A stretch of 64,000 bases of DNA, taken from Patiriisocius marinistellae. Lineage in GTDB: Bacteria > Bacteroidota > Bacteroidia > Flavobacteriales > Flavobacteriaceae. The DNA lies in contig NZ_BKCF01000004.1 of assembly GCF_009014635.1 (NCBI RefSeq), forward strand, positions 124,001-188,000, in the 5' to 3' direction. Numbering within the stretch: position 1 is the first letter of the stretch; the number at the start of each line of letters is the position of its first letter. Positions 18,404 through 28,705 of the stretch are shown here, piece after piece. The translations under genes and the position numbers were made by a program. A model generated the notes under the pieces. It was given only the letters and a program-made list of their open reading frames with translations. It did no database searches and had not been told where the DNA came from.

Positions 18404-19615
18404 TTAAGATATAACGCCACTTCCCAAACATTCATCGCCATGATACCATGCAACAAATTGACCTTCAGTGATTGCAGATTGTGGATTATCAAAGATAACA
18501 TAAAGCCCAGTCGATGTTTGGTGCAACGTAGCTTTTTCTAATGTTTGACGATAACGAATACGTGCCATCACCTCCATTGTTTGATCTTCATCTATTTTTA
18601 AATCCTCTCTAATCCAATGAATCTCATCATTTTTCACAAACAATCCACTACGGTACAATCCTGGATGATTTTTACCCTGTCCTGTATAAATAACATTTTC
18701 ATTAACATCTGTAGCAATAACAAATAATGGTTCTTTAGTTCCACCAACTGCAAGTCCCTTACGCTGCCCATTTGTAAAATAATGTGCACCATCATGTGTA
18801 CCCACTTCCTTGCCATCAGAAATGGCGTACCTATGTTTTTCTGAAATATATTTTAATTCGGAAATTTCTGCGTCAAAATTGTTTTTGTCTCTTTGATACT
18901 TAGGAAAATCTGAAGGGATTTCAACGATAACTCCTTTTTTGGGAGCTAATTGTTGTTGCAAAAATTCTGGCAATCGCACTTTACCAATAAAACACAATCC
19001 TTGCGAATCTCTTTTTTCTGCTGTGACTAAATCTTGCTCTGCTGCAATTTTGCGAACATCTGGTTTTAAAATTTCGCCAATGGGAAATAATGTTTTTGAT
19101 AACTGTTCTTGCGATAATTGACAAAGAAAGTAGCTCTGGTCTTTATTAAGGTCTTTACCGGCTAGCAGACTGTATGTTTCTTTTTCATTTCCGAAGTCAT
19201 CCTTAATTAATCTTGTTCCTTTACGGCAATAGTGACCTGTTGCAACGTAATCTGCACCTAAGTCTAATGCTATTTTCATAAATACATCAAACTTTATTTC
19301 GCGATTACAAAGCACATCTGGATTTGGGGTACGCCCCATTTTATATTCCCGAAACATGTAATCAACAATACGTTCTTGGTATTGCTTACTCAAATCTACC
19401 GTTTGAAATGGAATATCTAATTTTTGTGCAACTAGCATGGCATCATTACTATCCTCTAACCAAGGACATTCTTCACTAATTGTTACTGAATCATCGTGCC
19501 AATTTTTCATAAAAAGACCAATGACATTATAGCCTTGTTTCTTTAAAAGATAAGCCGCAACACTAGAGTCTACTCCTCCGCTTAGACCCACAACAACTGT
19601 TTTTTTCTTTTCCAT
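18404..19615 (-). CDS. mnmA: tRNA-specific 2-thiouridylase MnmA
   Basis: About 403 residues from the ATG at 19615. An in-frame GTG 12 bp upstream is less likely. MnmA thiolates U34 of tRNA-Lys, -Glu and -Gln using ATP and a persulfide. The PP-loop [15 protein letters not shown] is N-terminal. Catalytic cysteines occur in [13 protein letters not shown] and in [10 protein letters not shown], and the family's [16 protein letters not shown] signature is present. It is followed 9 bp later by the subtilase gene. A TATTTTTG-type element (complement of 19627-19634) sits just upstream, giving a very short leader. Confidence 0.96.
   Translation of the reverse strand: MEKKKTVVVGLSGGVDSSVAAYLLKKQGYNVIGLFMKNWHDDSVTISEECPWLEDSNDAMLVAQKLDIPFQTVDLSKQYQERIVDYMFREYKMGRTPNPDVLCNREIKFDVFMKIALDLGADYVATGHYCRKGTRLIKDDFGNEKETYSLLAGKDLNKDQSYFLCQLSQEQLSKTLFPIGEILKPDVRKIAAEQDLVTAEKRDSQGLCFIGKVRLPEFLQQQLAPKKGVIVEIPSDFPKYQRDKNNFDAEISELKYISEKHRYAISDGKEVGTHDGAHYFTNGQRKGLAVGGTKEPLFVIATDVNENVIYTGQGKNHPGLYRSGLFVKNDEIHWIREDLKIDEDQTMEVMARIRYRQTLEKATLHQTSTGLYVIFDNPQSAITEGQFVAWYHGDECLGSGVIS
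19187..19196 (-). repeat. Dispersed motif copy in mnmA
   Basis: ATTTCCGAAG, read on the coding strand as Phe-Gly-Asn, a different frame from the Ile-Ser-Glu copies. A near-copy without the leading C lies at 18857. Confidence 0.75.
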
Positions 19616-19734
19616 AATCAATGTCACAAAAATACTTGAAATAATGGTAATTTTTTAATTTGGATATTAGTTCAAATAAATATGTACTACCTTTTTACTG
19701 TTTAAAATAATCCTTAACTCTATAGAACAAAAGA

Positions 19735-20430
19735 CTAATTACCTCTTTTATCTTGAGGTTTAGGAAACGTTTCTTCCTTTTCTAGTTTCCCGTCTTTAAA
19801 GGTTTTCCACACTCCATCTTTTCTTCCTTTTTTATATTGGCCTTCTAGTAATTTATCACCTCTCACATCATAATAAACTGCTGTACCGTGGAGTTTGTCG
19901 TTGGAATAATTAAGTGCTTTCAATAAAATAGCATCATATGAGTAATGGTTATTTGTACCCTCCATTAAGCCTTGTTTGTATGTAACTGTTTCGGCAACAA
20001 CATCGTTACCATAGTAGGTAGTTTTAACGCCATCAAGTTTACCAGAGACATAATTTTCTCGGGTCATTACTTTATTACTTTTTTCATGATAATACAACCA
20101 CTCACCTATGCGATTTTTATCTTTCATTTGACCTTCGCTTACTAATTTACCTTTGATAGTAAAGTACTTGACGTTGACAATATCATTTTCTAAAAAATCT
20201 TTTGTAGCCATGGGGTTTGTACCACACTCTTCGCAATAAAATTTAAAAAGTCCTTTTTCTTTCCCGTGTTCAAATTGGCCTTCATAACGCACTTGTTTGC
20301 TTTTTGGAAAATTCTTTTTCCAAATGCCGTGACGTTCACCATTTACATCTATTTGATTTATTTCGCTTTGAGCGGAAATATTAATTAATGAAAAAATGGT
20401 GATAAAAAGAAATAAAATTTTTGCTCTCAT
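19735..20430 (-). CDS. Exported MORN/YwqK-repeat protein
   Basis: About 231 residues from the ATG at 20430 (MRAKILFLFITIFSLINISAQ signal peptide). The longer in-frame start 75 bp upstream would bury the signal peptide. Repeats of the form YxGQFEHGKEKGLFKFY and LLEGQYKKGRKDGVWKTF are MORN_2/YwqK-type. Databases often call such proteins toxin-antitoxin YwqK family antitoxin, but no toxin is adjacent and the signal peptide argues for a periplasmic or surface role. A C-x2-C occurs at YCEECG. Function unknown. Confidence 0.78.
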   Translation of the reverse strand: MRAKILFLFITIFSLINISAQSEINQIDVNGERHGIWKKNFPKSKQVRYEGQFEHGKEKGLFKFYCEECGTNPMATKDFLENDIVNVKYFTIKGKLVSEGQMKDKNRIGEWLYYHEKSNKVMTRENYVSGKLDGVKTTYYGNDVVAETVTYKQGLMEGTNNHYSYDAILLKALNYSNDKLHGTAVYYDVRGDKLLEGQYKKGRKDGVWKTFKDGKLEKEETFPKPQDKRGN

Positions 20431-20546
20431 ATTAAAATAACGTAAAAATTTATGGGGTATTGAATTAGAATAATATTTTCCAAAATTAATGCCATATTTG
20501 ATCATTAGATAAAATATGGAATAATCAATATATTTTTTTTAATTTA

Positions 20547-20578
20547 AAAACGTCTCACGCAATAGCATGAGACGTTTT
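20547..20578 (-). terminator. Rho-independent terminator of yidC
   Basis: AAAACGTCTCA at 20547-20557 pairs perfectly with 20568-20578, extended inside by GC/GC, with loop AATA. It lies 33 bp past the yidC stop. Confidence 0.85.
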
Positions 20579-20610
20579 ATTAACTTAGATAAAAGTATAG
20601 CTTTTTTATC

Positions 20611-22491
20611 TTATTTCTTCCCTGCCTTTTTTTGTTGTTCAGCTTGTTTCATCATATCCTCCATCTTCTTACTAAACTTACTTTGCTTTTTAGGCTTGGC
20701 TTTGTTTACTTGTATTTGTGCATGAATTTTGTCTTCATCAATTATTATGTTTTTAATGACTAACATAATACCTATGGTAATTAAATTTGAAATAAAGTAA
20801 TAAAGCGAAAGTCCACTCGCATAGTTATTAAAAAAAACAAGCATAAATAATGGAGACAAGTACATTAAAAATTTCATGTTAGGCATTCCTGGCTGTTGTT
20901 GTGCTTGCATACTCTGTCCCATCGTCATTGTCATATATATAAATATCGCTATCGATGCTAGAATAGGGAATAAACTTACATGATCACCATAAAAAGGAAT
21001 ATTAAATGGCAACTCTGCTATTGTATCATAACTTGATAAATCGTCTGCCCATAAAAAGCTTTTTTGTCTCAAATCAAAAGCAGTAGGAAAAAATGTAAAT
21101 AAGGCATAGAACACCGGAATTTGTAATAAGGCTGGTAAACATCCTTTGAGTGGACTGGCGCCTGCAATATTTTGAAGTTTCATAGTTTCTTGCTGAATCT
21201 TCATTTTATTGTCACCATGCTTTTCTTTAATTGCATCAATTTCTGGTTTCAATACTTTCATTTTTGCTTGCGCAACGTATTGTTTGTATTGTACTGGTGA
21301 TAAAGCTAGCTTAATTAAAATGGTCATAAAGATAATAGCTAGACCCGCTGGTAACCATCCACTCAATATTCCAAAAAGTGGGATAATAATATACTTATTA
21401 ATCATCCCAAAAATACCCCAACCTAAAGGCATTGCCTCATCAAGATTACGGTCATATTTTTTAAAAATTTTATAATCTGTTGGTCCTAAATAAAGATTCA
21501 TGTTTTGTGCAATTGCACCACCCTTAGGTTCAATTAACATCTTTGCTGCATACTGTTTTGTATAAACAGTGTCAATTTCTTCATCTTGAACTAAATCATT
21601 TGAACTTAATGCCACTTCTTTAAAAGGGGTGTCTGTCAACAGCATAGAACTAAAGAAATGCTGACGGAAGTTTAACCAATTAACATCCACCTCAACCTCA
21701 TCATCTTCTCCCGTAGGGTCTAATTTTGAATGTTTATCTCCCTCATATTCATATGTTAATCGTGAATACCTATTCTCGTATGAAATACTTTTTGCATGAC
21801 GGTATCCCTTTAATTTCCAGTCAAGATACATAGGCTGACTTGTATTCATTACATTTTCAAGTCCTTGACTTTTAATGCTGAAATTTGTCATGTATTCCCC
21901 TGGAATCAACTCATAGCGATATTCTAAATATGAAGACGCTGCCGTTTTTAATCGCATAGTCAAAACGCTATTTTCTCCATTTTTAGAAAGCTGTGGCTCA
22001 AAAAATAAATCTTCTGTATTTAATAAACGGTTATCTGCAGAAAATTGAAAGTTTAATGATGAATTTCCATCCTTTACTAGGTATACTGGAATAGAATCAA
22101 AAGTTTTATGTTTTTTTAATCTTGCCTCTGTAATGTAACCACCTTTATTACTTACTTGTAAAAACAACACATCATTTTCAATTACGGTTGTCCCTTCTTT
22201 TGCTGAGGGTAATGTTCCCGAATATGCAAATGAACCTAATTTATTTTGCAGTTTTACTAGCCCTAACGAGTCAGTGGCAGCATTCATTTCGGCAGTTGCT
22301 TCTGTTAGCGTTACTTCTTCAGGACTTTTGTTTGCAGCTTTTTCAGTAGCAATTTTTTCTGCTTCAATTTTGGCTTCTTCTGCAGCTATTTCTTCTTCAC
22401 TTGGCTTTTGTAAGTAAAGCATCCAAATAAAAATACCTCCAATTAATAAAAACCCTATCCACGTGTTTAAGTCAAATTTCTTTTCTTCCAT
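20611..22491 (-). CDS. yidC: Membrane protein insertase YidC
   Basis: A 626-residue Gram-negative YidC/Oxa1 family insertase, assisting SecYEG in inserting inner-membrane proteins. TM1 is at residues ~10-26 (WIGFLLIGGIFIWMLYL). A Glu/Ala-rich linker and a large periplasmic beta domain follow. The conserved C-terminal five-TM core begins near WGIFGMINKYIIIPLFGIL and includes LSPVQYKQYVAQAKMKVLKPEI and PLKGCLPALLQIPVFYALFTFF. A lysine-rich tail (KKQSKFSKKMEDMMKQAEQQKK) may contact ribosomes. It lies downstream of pyrG, a conserved pairing in this group. Confidence 0.97.
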   Translation of the reverse strand: MEEKKFDLNTWIGFLLIGGIFIWMLYLQKPSEEEIAAEEAKIEAEKIATEKAANKSPEEVTLTEATAEMNAATDSLGLVKLQNKLGSFAYSGTLPSAKEGTTVIENDVLFLQVSNKGGYITEARLKKHKTFDSIPVYLVKDGNSSLNFQFSADNRLLNTEDLFFEPQLSKNGENSVLTMRLKTAASSYLEYRYELIPGEYMTNFSIKSQGLENVMNTSQPMYLDWKLKGYRHAKSISYENRYSRLTYEYEGDKHSKLDPTGEDDEVEVDVNWLNFRQHFFSSMLLTDTPFKEVALSSNDLVQDEEIDTVYTKQYAAKMLIEPKGGAIAQNMNLYLGPTDYKIFKKYDRNLDEAMPLGWGIFGMINKYIIIPLFGILSGWLPAGLAIIFMTILIKLALSPVQYKQYVAQAKMKVLKPEIDAIKEKHGDNKMKIQQETMKLQNIAGASPLKGCLPALLQIPVFYALFTFFPTAFDLRQKSFLWADDLSSYDTIAELPFNIPFYGDHVSLFPILASIAIFIYMTMTMGQSMQAQQQPGMPNMKFLMYLSPLFMLVFFNNYASGLSLYYFISNLITIGIMLVIKNIIIDEDKIHAQIQVNKAKPKKQSKFSKKMEDMMKQAEQQKKAGKK

Positions 22492-22586
22492 CCTAATTCC
22501 TGCAATTGCAGTTTACTTTTAATTTCTCTCTTTGTTATAGCAACGAGAGTGTTTTTTGTTGTGCCTAAATTGGCGGTTGTTTAATA

Positions 22587-22606
22587 TTTCAGAAGTACTT
22601 CTGAAA
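22587..22606. repeat. 20-bp perfect palindrome between pyrG and yidC
   Basis: TTTCAGAAGT/ACTTCTGAAA. Each arm is a variant (A/T for C/G at one base) of the dispersed motif core. It has no T-run, so an operator or motif pair is likelier than a terminator. Confidence 0.6.
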
Positions 22607-22625
22607 ATTGTTTTCTTGTAGTCAA

Positions 22626-22648
22626 CAATCTATCCTAAAAATAGATTG
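22626..22648 (-). terminator. Weak hairpin after pyrG
   Basis: CAATCTAT at 22626-22633 pairs with 22641-22648, loop of seven, 12 bp past the pyrG stop. No clear T-run, so termination is uncertain. Confidence 0.3.
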
Positions 22649-22660
22649 CGACATATTGTC

Positions 22661-24283
<1,623 letters not shown>

Positions 24284-24307
24284 TTACTGAAGTGTTTATA
24301 CGGGATG

Positions 24308-24315
24308 CAAAGGTA
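24308..24315 (-). promoter_or_regulatory. Candidate -7 element of pyrG
   Basis: Complement of CAAAGGTA, i.e. TACCTTTG, an exact TAnnTTTG. No good -33 TTTG is seen at the usual spacing. Confidence 0.45.
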
Positions 24316-24392
24316 GGTATTAATTAGGACTCTAAACGAATTGAAATTGGGTAATGTTTATGAAAATATAGAAAAGACTAATCTCAAGAAAA

Positions 24393-24770
24393 TTAATCAT
24401 TCTCAATTGATAGACGTTCGGGTCTATAGATGATATTTTTTTGAAGTAAGGCAAAGCCGAAATATCCACTAAATATAAATAACGAAATTCCTGAAACCAG
24501 CATCATCAAACCTTCTGGTAAAAATTGCTCTAATTGTATAACATCACTAATTAATTGAAATGACATATAAATTGAAAGTAATATAAATATAGAAGCGAGC
24601 ACAACTCCAAAAGTTTTATTCTTTATTACTAATTGTGCATTTAGTGCTGTAATAAGAACTATAGCTATAGGGTTTATCAATGTACCAGAAAAAATCCAGT
24701 ACAATAAAACAGTAAACACCAAAAATAATTCTGGATACCATTTTGAAACCGATCGCACTATTAAAATCAT
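24393..24770 (-). CDS. Hypothetical integral membrane protein
   Basis: A 125-residue protein made almost entirely of four hydrophobic segments (LFLVFTVLLYWIFSG; NPIAIVLITALNAQLVI; GVVLASIFILLSIYMSFQLI; GLMMLVSGISLFIFSGYFGFALL) joined by short loops. The N-terminus is weakly basic. No family is recognised. It lies upstream of pyrG in the same direction, 115 bp away, so it might be cotranscribed. Confidence 0.6.
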   Translation of the reverse strand: MILIVRSVSKWYPELFLVFTVLLYWIFSGTLINPIAIVLITALNAQLVIKNKTFGVVLASIFILLSIYMSFQLISDVIQLEQFLPEGLMMLVSGISLFIFSGYFGFALLQKNIIYRPERLSIEND

Positions 24771-24929
24771 TATTAATCTTTAAATTACAGTATAAAGATG
24801 CAAGATTTAAGCAAAAGTTGCTTCAAATATGATAATAATATCAAAAAAAAATAACGATTTAACAATAACAACTACAACAAAAAAAGCCAAGCTTCTGAAT
24901 TACAAAAAGATACGAGATTGCTAAAAAAG

Positions 24930-25172
24930 TTATTTTTTTATGAGTGGTCTAATTAAATCTTCTAAGCCATTTAATTTTATCTCATACATTTCCTGTAATA
25001 GATTTCCGAGGGTACCATTAGGAAATCCTTTTTGTTTAAACCATACATAGTATGGCTCTGGAATATTGACCAAATAGCTGCCTTTATATTTACCAAATGG
25101 CATTTTATAATTTGCAAGTCTCATGAGATGCTCTGGAGCGGGGCCAAGTGGTTTATTAGTTTCGCCAGTCAT
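24930..25172 (-). CDS. DUF3820 family protein
   Basis: An 80-residue protein. The core YKMPFGKYKGSYLVNIPEPYY...WFKQKGFPNGTLG is the DUF3820 signature (FGKYKG, P-YV-W). No function is established for the family; a putative quorum-sensing-regulated virulence label exists, without support here. The start overlaps the end of the upstream DUF922 gene by 17 bp, indicating one transcript and coupled translation. Confidence 0.82.
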   Translation of the reverse strand: MTGETNKPLGPAPEHLMRLANYKMPFGKYKGSYLVNIPEPYYVWFKQKGFPNGTLGNLLQEMYEIKLNGLEDLIRPLIKK

Positions 25173-25695
25173 TGAATTCTTTTAGTTGAGCTGCGATATA
25201 ACTTTCCCATTTTTTTTCTTGTTCAATATTCTTAGAATGATCTGTCTCTTTATCAAACTTATTTTGAAAATCAACACGGCTTTTCTCATTTTCCTTATAG
25301 ATTTTTGCAGCTTTATTTTTAAAAGTTTCATCTTGAGCCAATGAAGCAAATTTCATTTTTAATTTTCGTGCAAATAATTCTGAAATATCAAAATGTGCTT
25401 GTTCGTGTAATAAAATATGCTCGTTAACTTGACCTTTTTTAAACCATGAAGCATTAGGATAAAAGTGTGTTTTAATGTCGTAATTAATTTTTATAACTCC
25501 ATCACGTGATTGCATTCCATAACTAAATGATATTCCACTATTAGTACTTGCAACATATCCAGCTATATTTTCTGAAACTCCTTTAAAGTCTTCCCATGCT
25601 AATCGCTCACCCTCTTTCCATTCTTTTTTTTCATTCTCATTTTGAGCTCCAACAAAAGAAGTTAGTAAAATAAATATTATTGTTATTATTTTCAT
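25156..25695 (-). CDS. Exported DUF922-type putative zinc protease
   Basis: A 179-residue protein with signal peptide MKIITIIFILLTSFVGAQ. The motif LLHEQAHFDISELFARKL carries an HExxH zinc signature, and the RLAWEDFKG region near residue 33 matches the DUF922 family (predicted secreted zinc-dependent proteases). The C-terminal half is helical and strongly charged (KIYKENEKSRVDFQNKFDKE). Overlaps the downstream DUF3820 gene. Activity is predicted only from the motif. Confidence 0.78.
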   Translation of the reverse strand: MKIITIIFILLTSFVGAQNENEKKEWKEGERLAWEDFKGVSENIAGYVASTNSGISFSYGMQSRDGVIKINYDIKTHFYPNASWFKKGQVNEHILLHEQAHFDISELFARKLKMKFASLAQDETFKNKAAKIYKENEKSRVDFQNKFDKETDHSKNIEQEKKWESYIAAQLKEFNDWRN

Positions 25696-25744
25696 TTTAA
25701 TCCGTAAATATGAATAACATTTTTTTAGATAACGTAGTAGCCTA

Positions 25745-26200
25745 TTATTTATTGAGTTTCTTCATAAAGCAAAGACTGTCCACTACACCTTCATATTGTG
25801 CATAATTAGGGACTTTAAGATAACCACATTTTTTGTACAATCTAATTGCTTCGGTTTGACGTATTCCTGTTTCTAAAATGCAATATTCAAATCCTAGTTC
25901 TGCACTCCATTTTTCTAATGCATTTAAAACAATAGTTGCAATCCCTTTCCTTCTTAAAATTTCAGAAGTAAACATTCGTTTTAACTCCATAATTTTTGAA
26001 TCCATTTTTTTAATCGCGCCACAACCTACTGCTATATTATTTTTATAAACCACTATTACATGATTAAGAGCATCTATATTATTAAACTGATTATAAAATG
26101 CATGATCATCACCATCTTTGATAGCTAAATATGCATCTAATTTTTCGACAAGATTTTTGAAGTCTAGATTCTCTGAGTTGGTACGTTTTATTTCAAGCAT
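25745..26200 (-). CDS. GNAT family N-acetyltransferase
   Basis: A 151-residue GNAT. Acetyl-CoA-binding motif A is visible as RMFTSEILRRKGIATIVLNALEKWS, and motif B ends in ETGIRQTEAIRLYKKCGYL. Preceding ELKRMF matches the beta4 strand. Substrate cannot be told. Only 10 bp separate its start from the end of the upstream OsmC gene, so it probably belongs to the LysM-OsmC-GNAT transcript. Confidence 0.85.
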   Translation of the reverse strand: MLEIKRTNSENLDFKNLVEKLDAYLAIKDGDDHAFYNQFNNIDALNHVIVVYKNNIAVGCGAIKKMDSKIMELKRMFTSEILRRKGIATIVLNALEKWSAELGFEYCILETGIRQTEAIRLYKKCGYLKVPNYAQYEGVVDSLCFMKKLNK

Positions 26201-26210
26201 AGCTGAAATA

Positions 26211-26615
26211 TTAACCCCAATTAAAAGTTATTACTTTTTCAATATCTGGATGTAAACTATAATGCACCGGGCAAGTATTACCTGTATTCTCAAGAATTTT
26301 TTGAGATTTTAAATCTATACCTTCTGGCAAATCAAATACAATTTCAATTTTAGATATTCTTCTTGGCTCAGCGGCCATTGTTTTTGTTACCATTGCTGTG
26401 GCTCCATCGAGTAAAACATTTATTGCATTTGCTTTAATACCCATTACAGTTAGCATGCAATTTGCCAATCCAGTTGCTACAGTATCTGTTGGTGAAAAAG
26501 CTTCTCCCTTTCCATTATTATCTGTAGGGGCATCTGTATTGTATTTATTTCTAGATTTTAAGTGTTCGTTTGAACAGCGTAAATTTCCTAAATATGTAAC
26601 TTTTGCTGTGCTCAT
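26211..26615 (-). CDS. OsmC/Ohr family protein
   Basis: A 134-residue OsmC-like protein, a family that reduces organic hydroperoxides through two cysteines. Both are present: LANCMLTVMG (about residue 53) and NTCPVHYSLH near the C-terminus. The N-terminal strand region and central helix have normal spacing. Its ATG overlaps the stop of the upstream LysM gene (TAATG), showing coupling. The reductant might be bacillithiol, since BshC is encoded nearby, but that is inference. Confidence 0.88.
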   Translation of the reverse strand: MSTAKVTYLGNLRCSNEHLKSRNKYNTDAPTDNNGKGEAFSPTDTVATGLANCMLTVMGIKANAINVLLDGATAMVTKTMAAEPRRISKIEIVFDLPEGIDLKSQKILENTGNTCPVHYSLHPDIEKVITFNWG

Positions 26616-28537
26616 TATTTCAAAACTTCAAATTGCAGATTGTCTTTATACTTTATAATATAGACTGCATTATTAACGTAACCTGACAAAAACTTTTTTG
26701 AGTATCTAAATTTATTTTCAATGTACTCTGTTTCAAAATCATCTTCTGTAGCTTCATATACATCATCTGCAGAGGCTAATCTTAACAACACATCATACGT
26801 TACATCAAAACCACGTACAGCATAACGATTAGGTAACACTCCATATTTATTTTTATAGCTTATTAAAAAAGGTGTTTTATCATTATAATTATAGCTCTTA
26901 CTTACAGATGGGAATGTAAATTGCAACTTAGCTAAATTCATATTTGATACATCATTATAATCGTACGCATCATTTTTATCAAGTGTAAATAATCGTAATT
27001 TATATTCTGCTGGCATTCCATTTAAGACACCCACAACGTTACTAACAATAATAGGGTCGTCAGATTCTAAAATCACCCAATTCTCCTTAGAATTATTTAT
27101 CTGTTTTTGAACATCTTGTACATACAAAAAGCCTTCTTTACGAGGCGATGCTGTTTTAGCATTGGGGAATTTTGACAGTAGTTTGTTTTTTTGAGTTGCT
27201 CTTTTTGAGTCTGAAATTATTATCAAATTACGATCGCCTATTTTTTCCTCAATATATTGTATGATATTATCTTCCATCATTTCAACGCTAGGTAACGTTT
27301 GAAACACATTTTTTGAAATTTTTATATCACGATTGCTCAATGGAGAAAAAACGGGTACTTTACCATTTTTAAGCAATCCAGCAGCTTTTTCAACATTTTT
27401 TTGACGTAAAGGCCCTATTACGGCATCAAAATCTTCAAAATTTCTTGAAGAGATAATACTCCCCACCTTATTATCATTAAATTCAGTATCAAAAACATCT
27501 AGCTGAACTGAAATCCCTTTGTCCTTAGCAAACTCGCTTGCCATCAAAACGCCACTATAAAAATCTAATGCTAATCGCATAACACCATCTTTTGAAAGTA
27601 CATCTTCTTTAGAACTCTTAGTATCACTTTCAATTTTATTTAACCTAAAAGGAAGTAATACTGCCACACGCTTAGAGTCTTTATTAACAATAAGTTTTTC
27701 AAGGTCTGCTGTTCTCGCTTCTTCAGAAATTTTAGCCGATGTTCCCATTGGCATTTTTAAAATCATTCCATCTTTTAAACCATCTTTAGCATAAGGGTTT
27801 AATGCTACTATTTCTTCTTTACTTAATCCAGTTTTAACTTTTAACCGATAGAAACCCTCTTTAGGCAATACTTGATAAAAATTATACCCCTCCTCTGGTA
27901 CAGCAGTAGGCATAATAGTTTCAGCTGGTACGTTTAAAATTTCGTTAACAGACAACCCTTCTTTTCCAATGTGCGGATTTATGCTTTCTAATTGCTCTAA
28001 GGTGATTCCATACATTCTGGCAATTCCATATCTAGTTTCCTTAGGCTGAACTGTATGACTCGTTAATGATTCTAGTGTTGAACTCACACCCGTAACCGTT
28101 GTAACTACAGGTTTTAAATCTACAACTGGAGCGCTAGATTTGTCGAAAACTGGAATTCTAATTTTTTCTCCTTTTTTTAATTCTTGCGAATACAACTCTT
28201 TATTATAGCGTTTAATATCTTCGATAGAGACCTCATATTTTTTAGAAATACTAAACAATGTTTCCTTACGGCGTACTTTATGAGTCTTAAATTTTTCGGT
28301 CATTTTTGTAGTCTTGCTAGCTCTGGCTGGTAAAACTAGTTGCGAATATCGAGGCGGCTCATTGCCAGCATTAGGGTTAAGGCGTTTGATATCTGCAACT
28401 GTTATGCTAAAATCTTTTGCAATACTCGCAAGTGTTTCGTTTTCTTGTACCGTATGAGTTTTGTAATCCTCTTGAGCAATTGCACCGCAGCCCAATATGA
28501 GTGTAAATACAAATAAGAGATGAAAGATATGTTTCAT
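26615..28537 (-). CDS. LysM-domain protein with ABC-type periplasmic-binding domain
   Basis: A 640-residue exported protein. Signal sequence with a possible lipobox-like LILGCG near residue 18. Four LysM-type peptidoglycan-binding repeats follow (HTVQENETLASIAKDF; HKVRRKETLFSISKKY; HTVQPKETRYGIARMY; and a divergent fourth near YQVLPKEGFYRLKV). From ~residue 290 it resembles periplasmic amino-acid-type binding proteins (VAVLLPFRLNKIE; AVIGPLRQKNVEKAAGLL; FSPLSNRD). Flavobacteria keep this domain pair; it may anchor a sensor or scaffolding domain to the cell wall. First gene of a LysM-OsmC-GNAT unit. Confidence 0.85.
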   Translation of the reverse strand: MKHIFHLLFVFTLILGCGAIAQEDYKTHTVQENETLASIAKDFSITVADIKRLNPNAGNEPPRYSQLVLPARASKTTKMTEKFKTHKVRRKETLFSISKKYEVSIEDIKRYNKELYSQELKKGEKIRIPVFDKSSAPVVDLKPVVTTVTGVSSTLESLTSHTVQPKETRYGIARMYGITLEQLESINPHIGKEGLSVNEILNVPAETIMPTAVPEEGYNFYQVLPKEGFYRLKVKTGLSKEEIVALNPYAKDGLKDGMILKMPMGTSAKISEEARTADLEKLIVNKDSKRVAVLLPFRLNKIESDTKSSKEDVLSKDGVMRLALDFYSGVLMASEFAKDKGISVQLDVFDTEFNDNKVGSIISSRNFEDFDAVIGPLRQKNVEKAAGLLKNGKVPVFSPLSNRDIKISKNVFQTLPSVEMMEDNIIQYIEEKIGDRNLIIISDSKRATQKNKLLSKFPNAKTASPRKEGFLYVQDVQKQINNSKENWVILESDDPIIVSNVVGVLNGMPAEYKLRLFTLDKNDAYDYNDVSNMNLAKLQFTFPSVSKSYNYNDKTPFLISYKNKYGVLPNRYAVRGFDVTYDVLLRLASADDVYEATEDDFETEYIENKFRYSKKFLSGYVNNAVYIIKYKDNLQFEVLK

Positions 28538-28607
28538 TTTGTTATATATTTTTTAATTCAGAAATCAATATTCTAAATTTTGATAGTATCGTATTTATTA
28601 TGTTTTT

Positions 28608-28622
28608 CTTCGGAAATTTTAA
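28608..28622 (+). repeat. Dispersed motif copy, full 15-mer
   Basis: CTTCGGAAATTTTAA in the gap between guaA and the LysM gene. It forms the left arm of a perfect 15-bp inverted repeat with 28674-28688. Confidence 0.85.
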
Positions 28623-28673
28623 GGGTGTAAATGATATAAACCTTTTAAATTTCTATTAGAAAATTTTCAGTAT

Positions 28674-28688
28674 TTAAAATTTCCGAAG
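28674..28688 (-). repeat. Dispersed motif copy, full 15-mer (inverted)
   Basis: TTAAAATTTCCGAAG, 18 bp past the guaA stop. With 28608-28622 it could form a long-looped hairpin (51-nt loop). Confidence 0.85.
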
Positions 28689-28705
28689 CCAACACTTTTA
28701 ACTAG

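Noticed and set aside
19735-20430. Toxin-antitoxin system around the YwqK-type protein
   Set aside because: It has a signal peptide, no partner toxin gene, and only MORN-like repeats.
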